Notes under the pieces: generated by a model
What the model was told of the DNA's origin: nothing
Databases searched by the model: none
The model's input: the letters and a program-made list of their open reading frames with translations, nothing else
Shown here: in pieces, positions 63,146 to 64,000 of the stretch
Numbering within the stretch: the first letter of the stretch is position 1
Layout: every line of letters begins with the position of its first letter
NCBI RefSeq assembly: GCF_008639165.1
Contig: NZ_CP029197.1
Location: 682,001 to 746,000 of the forward strand
Reading direction: 5' to 3'
Source of the DNA: Streptomyces venezuelae ATCC 10712
GTDB taxonomy: Bacteria; Actinomycetota; Actinomycetes; Streptomycetales; Streptomycetaceae
DNA: 64,000 nucleotides
Position numbers and translations under genes: made by a program

Positions 63146-64000
63146 ATGAGGGCCTGGTACGCCCACCCACCCCTGTGGACCAGACGCAGGGAAAGATCCA
63201 TAGCCGTGGTCCTGACCTCGGTCCTCGCCGTGCTGCTGTCCCTGGTGACGGTCCCCGCCGCGGACGCCGTGGCCGGGCCGCACCCGAAGGTGTGGACCCC
63301 GCCGAACACCAGACTGGACAAGACCCGGTCCGTCGAGGGGTCGAACGACCACGGCGAGCTGGGCACTTCGGCCGCCCCCGGCAAGAAGGGCAGCAGCCGC
63401 TGGCGGCCTGCCCGCCGGGCCGTCCCGACGGGCTCCGCCACCGTCACCCTGTCCGCCCCCGCCGCCGGGAAGGCCACGGACGGCAAGGCCGCGGCCGGCC
63501 GCAAGACACCTGTGACCCGCGCGGGCGGCCTCCCGGTCGCCGTCGCCGACCTCGGTGCCCCGCACCGTGCCGCCAAGGCCCCGTCGGTCAGCTCCGCGGC
63601 CACCGTCGGCGTCACCGTGCACGACGCCGCCGCGTCCAAGGCCGCGGGCGCCTTCGGCAACCTGATCACCGTGCGCGGCGCGTCCCCCGCGACCGACGGT
63701 GGACGTTCCGTCCGGGTCGAGCTCGACGTCAAGACCCTTGAGGGCACGGGCGACTGGCACGACCGGGCCCGACTCGTGAGCATGCCCGCCTGCGCGCTGA
63801 CGACCCCCGCGAAGGCCGCCTGCCGCACCCGTACGCCCATCGTGTCCGGCGTTGACCCGATCACCGGCAAGCTGACCGCCGACATCACCCTGCCCGCCGC
63901 CTCCCCGCAGTCCGCGGGCGCCGTGCTGCTCAGCGCCGAGCCCGCCGCCTCCGGCTCCGGCGGCTCGTTCGCCGCGACGCCGATCTCCCCCTCGGCGTCG
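63146..64000 (+). CDS. secreted RHS-type polymorphic toxin, N-terminal part (partial)
   Basis: Open from ATG 63146 (GGAG 5 bases upstream) to the window edge: 285 codons without a stop. A basic start (WTRRRERS) and hydrophobic core (IAVVLTSVLAVLLSLVTVPAADA) form a signal peptide. Then come KVWTPPNTRLDKTRSVEG and a series of Ala/Thr/Val-rich beta-type segments including VRVELDVKTLEG and SGGSFAATPISPSAS. This is how Streptomyces RHS/YD-repeat secreted proteins begin, as I recall them; the YD repeats and toxin tip would lie beyond the edge. Confidence 0.72.
   Translation, partial: MRAWYAHPPLWTRRRERSIAVVLTSVLAVLLSLVTVPAADAVAGPHPKVWTPPNTRLDKTRSVEGSNDHGELGTSAAPGKKGSSRWRPARRAVPTGSATVTLSAPAAGKATDGKAAAGRKTPVTRAGGLPVAVADLGAPHRAAKAPSVSSAATVGVTVHDAAASKAAGAFGNLITVRGASPATDGGRSVRVELDVKTLEGTGDWHDRARLVSMPACALTTPAKAACRTRTPIVSGVDPITGKLTADITLPAASPQSAGAVLLSAEPAASGSGGSFAATPISPSAS

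Overview
The window looks like chromosomal DNA of a Streptomyces or a close relative. It is very GC-rich, genes start with ATG or GTG behind purine-rich ribosome sites, and many gene families are typical of that genus: DUF1206, DUF4389, DUF6131, DUF6296, LanKC/LanL lanthipeptide synthetases, ALF-repeat secreted proteins, an RHS-type secreted protein, Tat-exported sulfatase and discoidin-domain glycosidases. All product calls come from reading the translated sequence. No database search was run. No tRNA, rRNA, CRISPR array, insertion sequence or integrase was seen.

Layout. 0-8.9 kb: small stress/membrane proteins, then a minus-strand pair made of a macrodomain protein and a uracil-DNA-glycosylase-like protein fused to an ADP-ribosyltransferase (the best candidate for an undescribed system), then DUF4389, DUF1206 and an ArsR-like repressor with its MFS exporter and an abutting palindromic operator. 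9.1-12.4 kb: a minimal class III lanthipeptide locus (synthetase plus 37-residue precursor). 12.5-19.1 kb: metabolic and DNA-repair genes (molybdopterin oxidoreductase lacking the usual N-terminal iron-sulfur cysteines, flavodoxin-like reductase, PolX-like PHP protein, zinc alcohol dehydrogenase, stand-alone LigD-type polymerase domain). 19.1-29.1 kb: a membrane PP2C phosphatase, then a secreted polymorphic toxin with a coupled putative immunity gene, two more ALF-repeat secreted proteins and a ricin-type lectin. 29.6-34.5 kb: HIT protein, methyltransferase, NCS1 permease, and a sulfatase behind a cysteine-containing leader peptide. 34.7-39.8 kb: a complete class IV lanthipeptide operon (LanL, precursor, ABC exporter). 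39.8-54.4 kb: a glycan-utilisation locus (ROK regulator, sugar ABC importer, two GH1 beta-glycosidases, LacI regulator with a perfect operator, beta-helix protein, clan GH-A enzyme with discoidin modules, DUF1996 protein). 54.5-62.8 kb: cytochrome P450, NYN protein, DinB-like protein with divergent WYL regulator, DUF6296 protein, pntA-pntB, and a PLP-dependent decarboxylase. 63.1 kb to the edge: start of a large secreted protein resembling RHS polymorphic toxins.

How genes work together. The glycan locus reads as extracellular depolymerisation (47.2-52.9 kb), import by the ABC transporter (41.3-44.5 kb) and intracellular hydrolysis by two GH1 enzymes, under ROK and LacI control. The class IV lanthipeptide operon is self-contained (modification plus export), whereas the class III locus has no dedicated exporter or protease here. 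Several loci concern conflict or ADP-ribose chemistry: the macrodomain/ART-UDG pair, the ALF toxin-immunity pair and the RHS-like gene. A recurring structural oddity is that four gene ends carry short tandem duplications spanning the stop codon.
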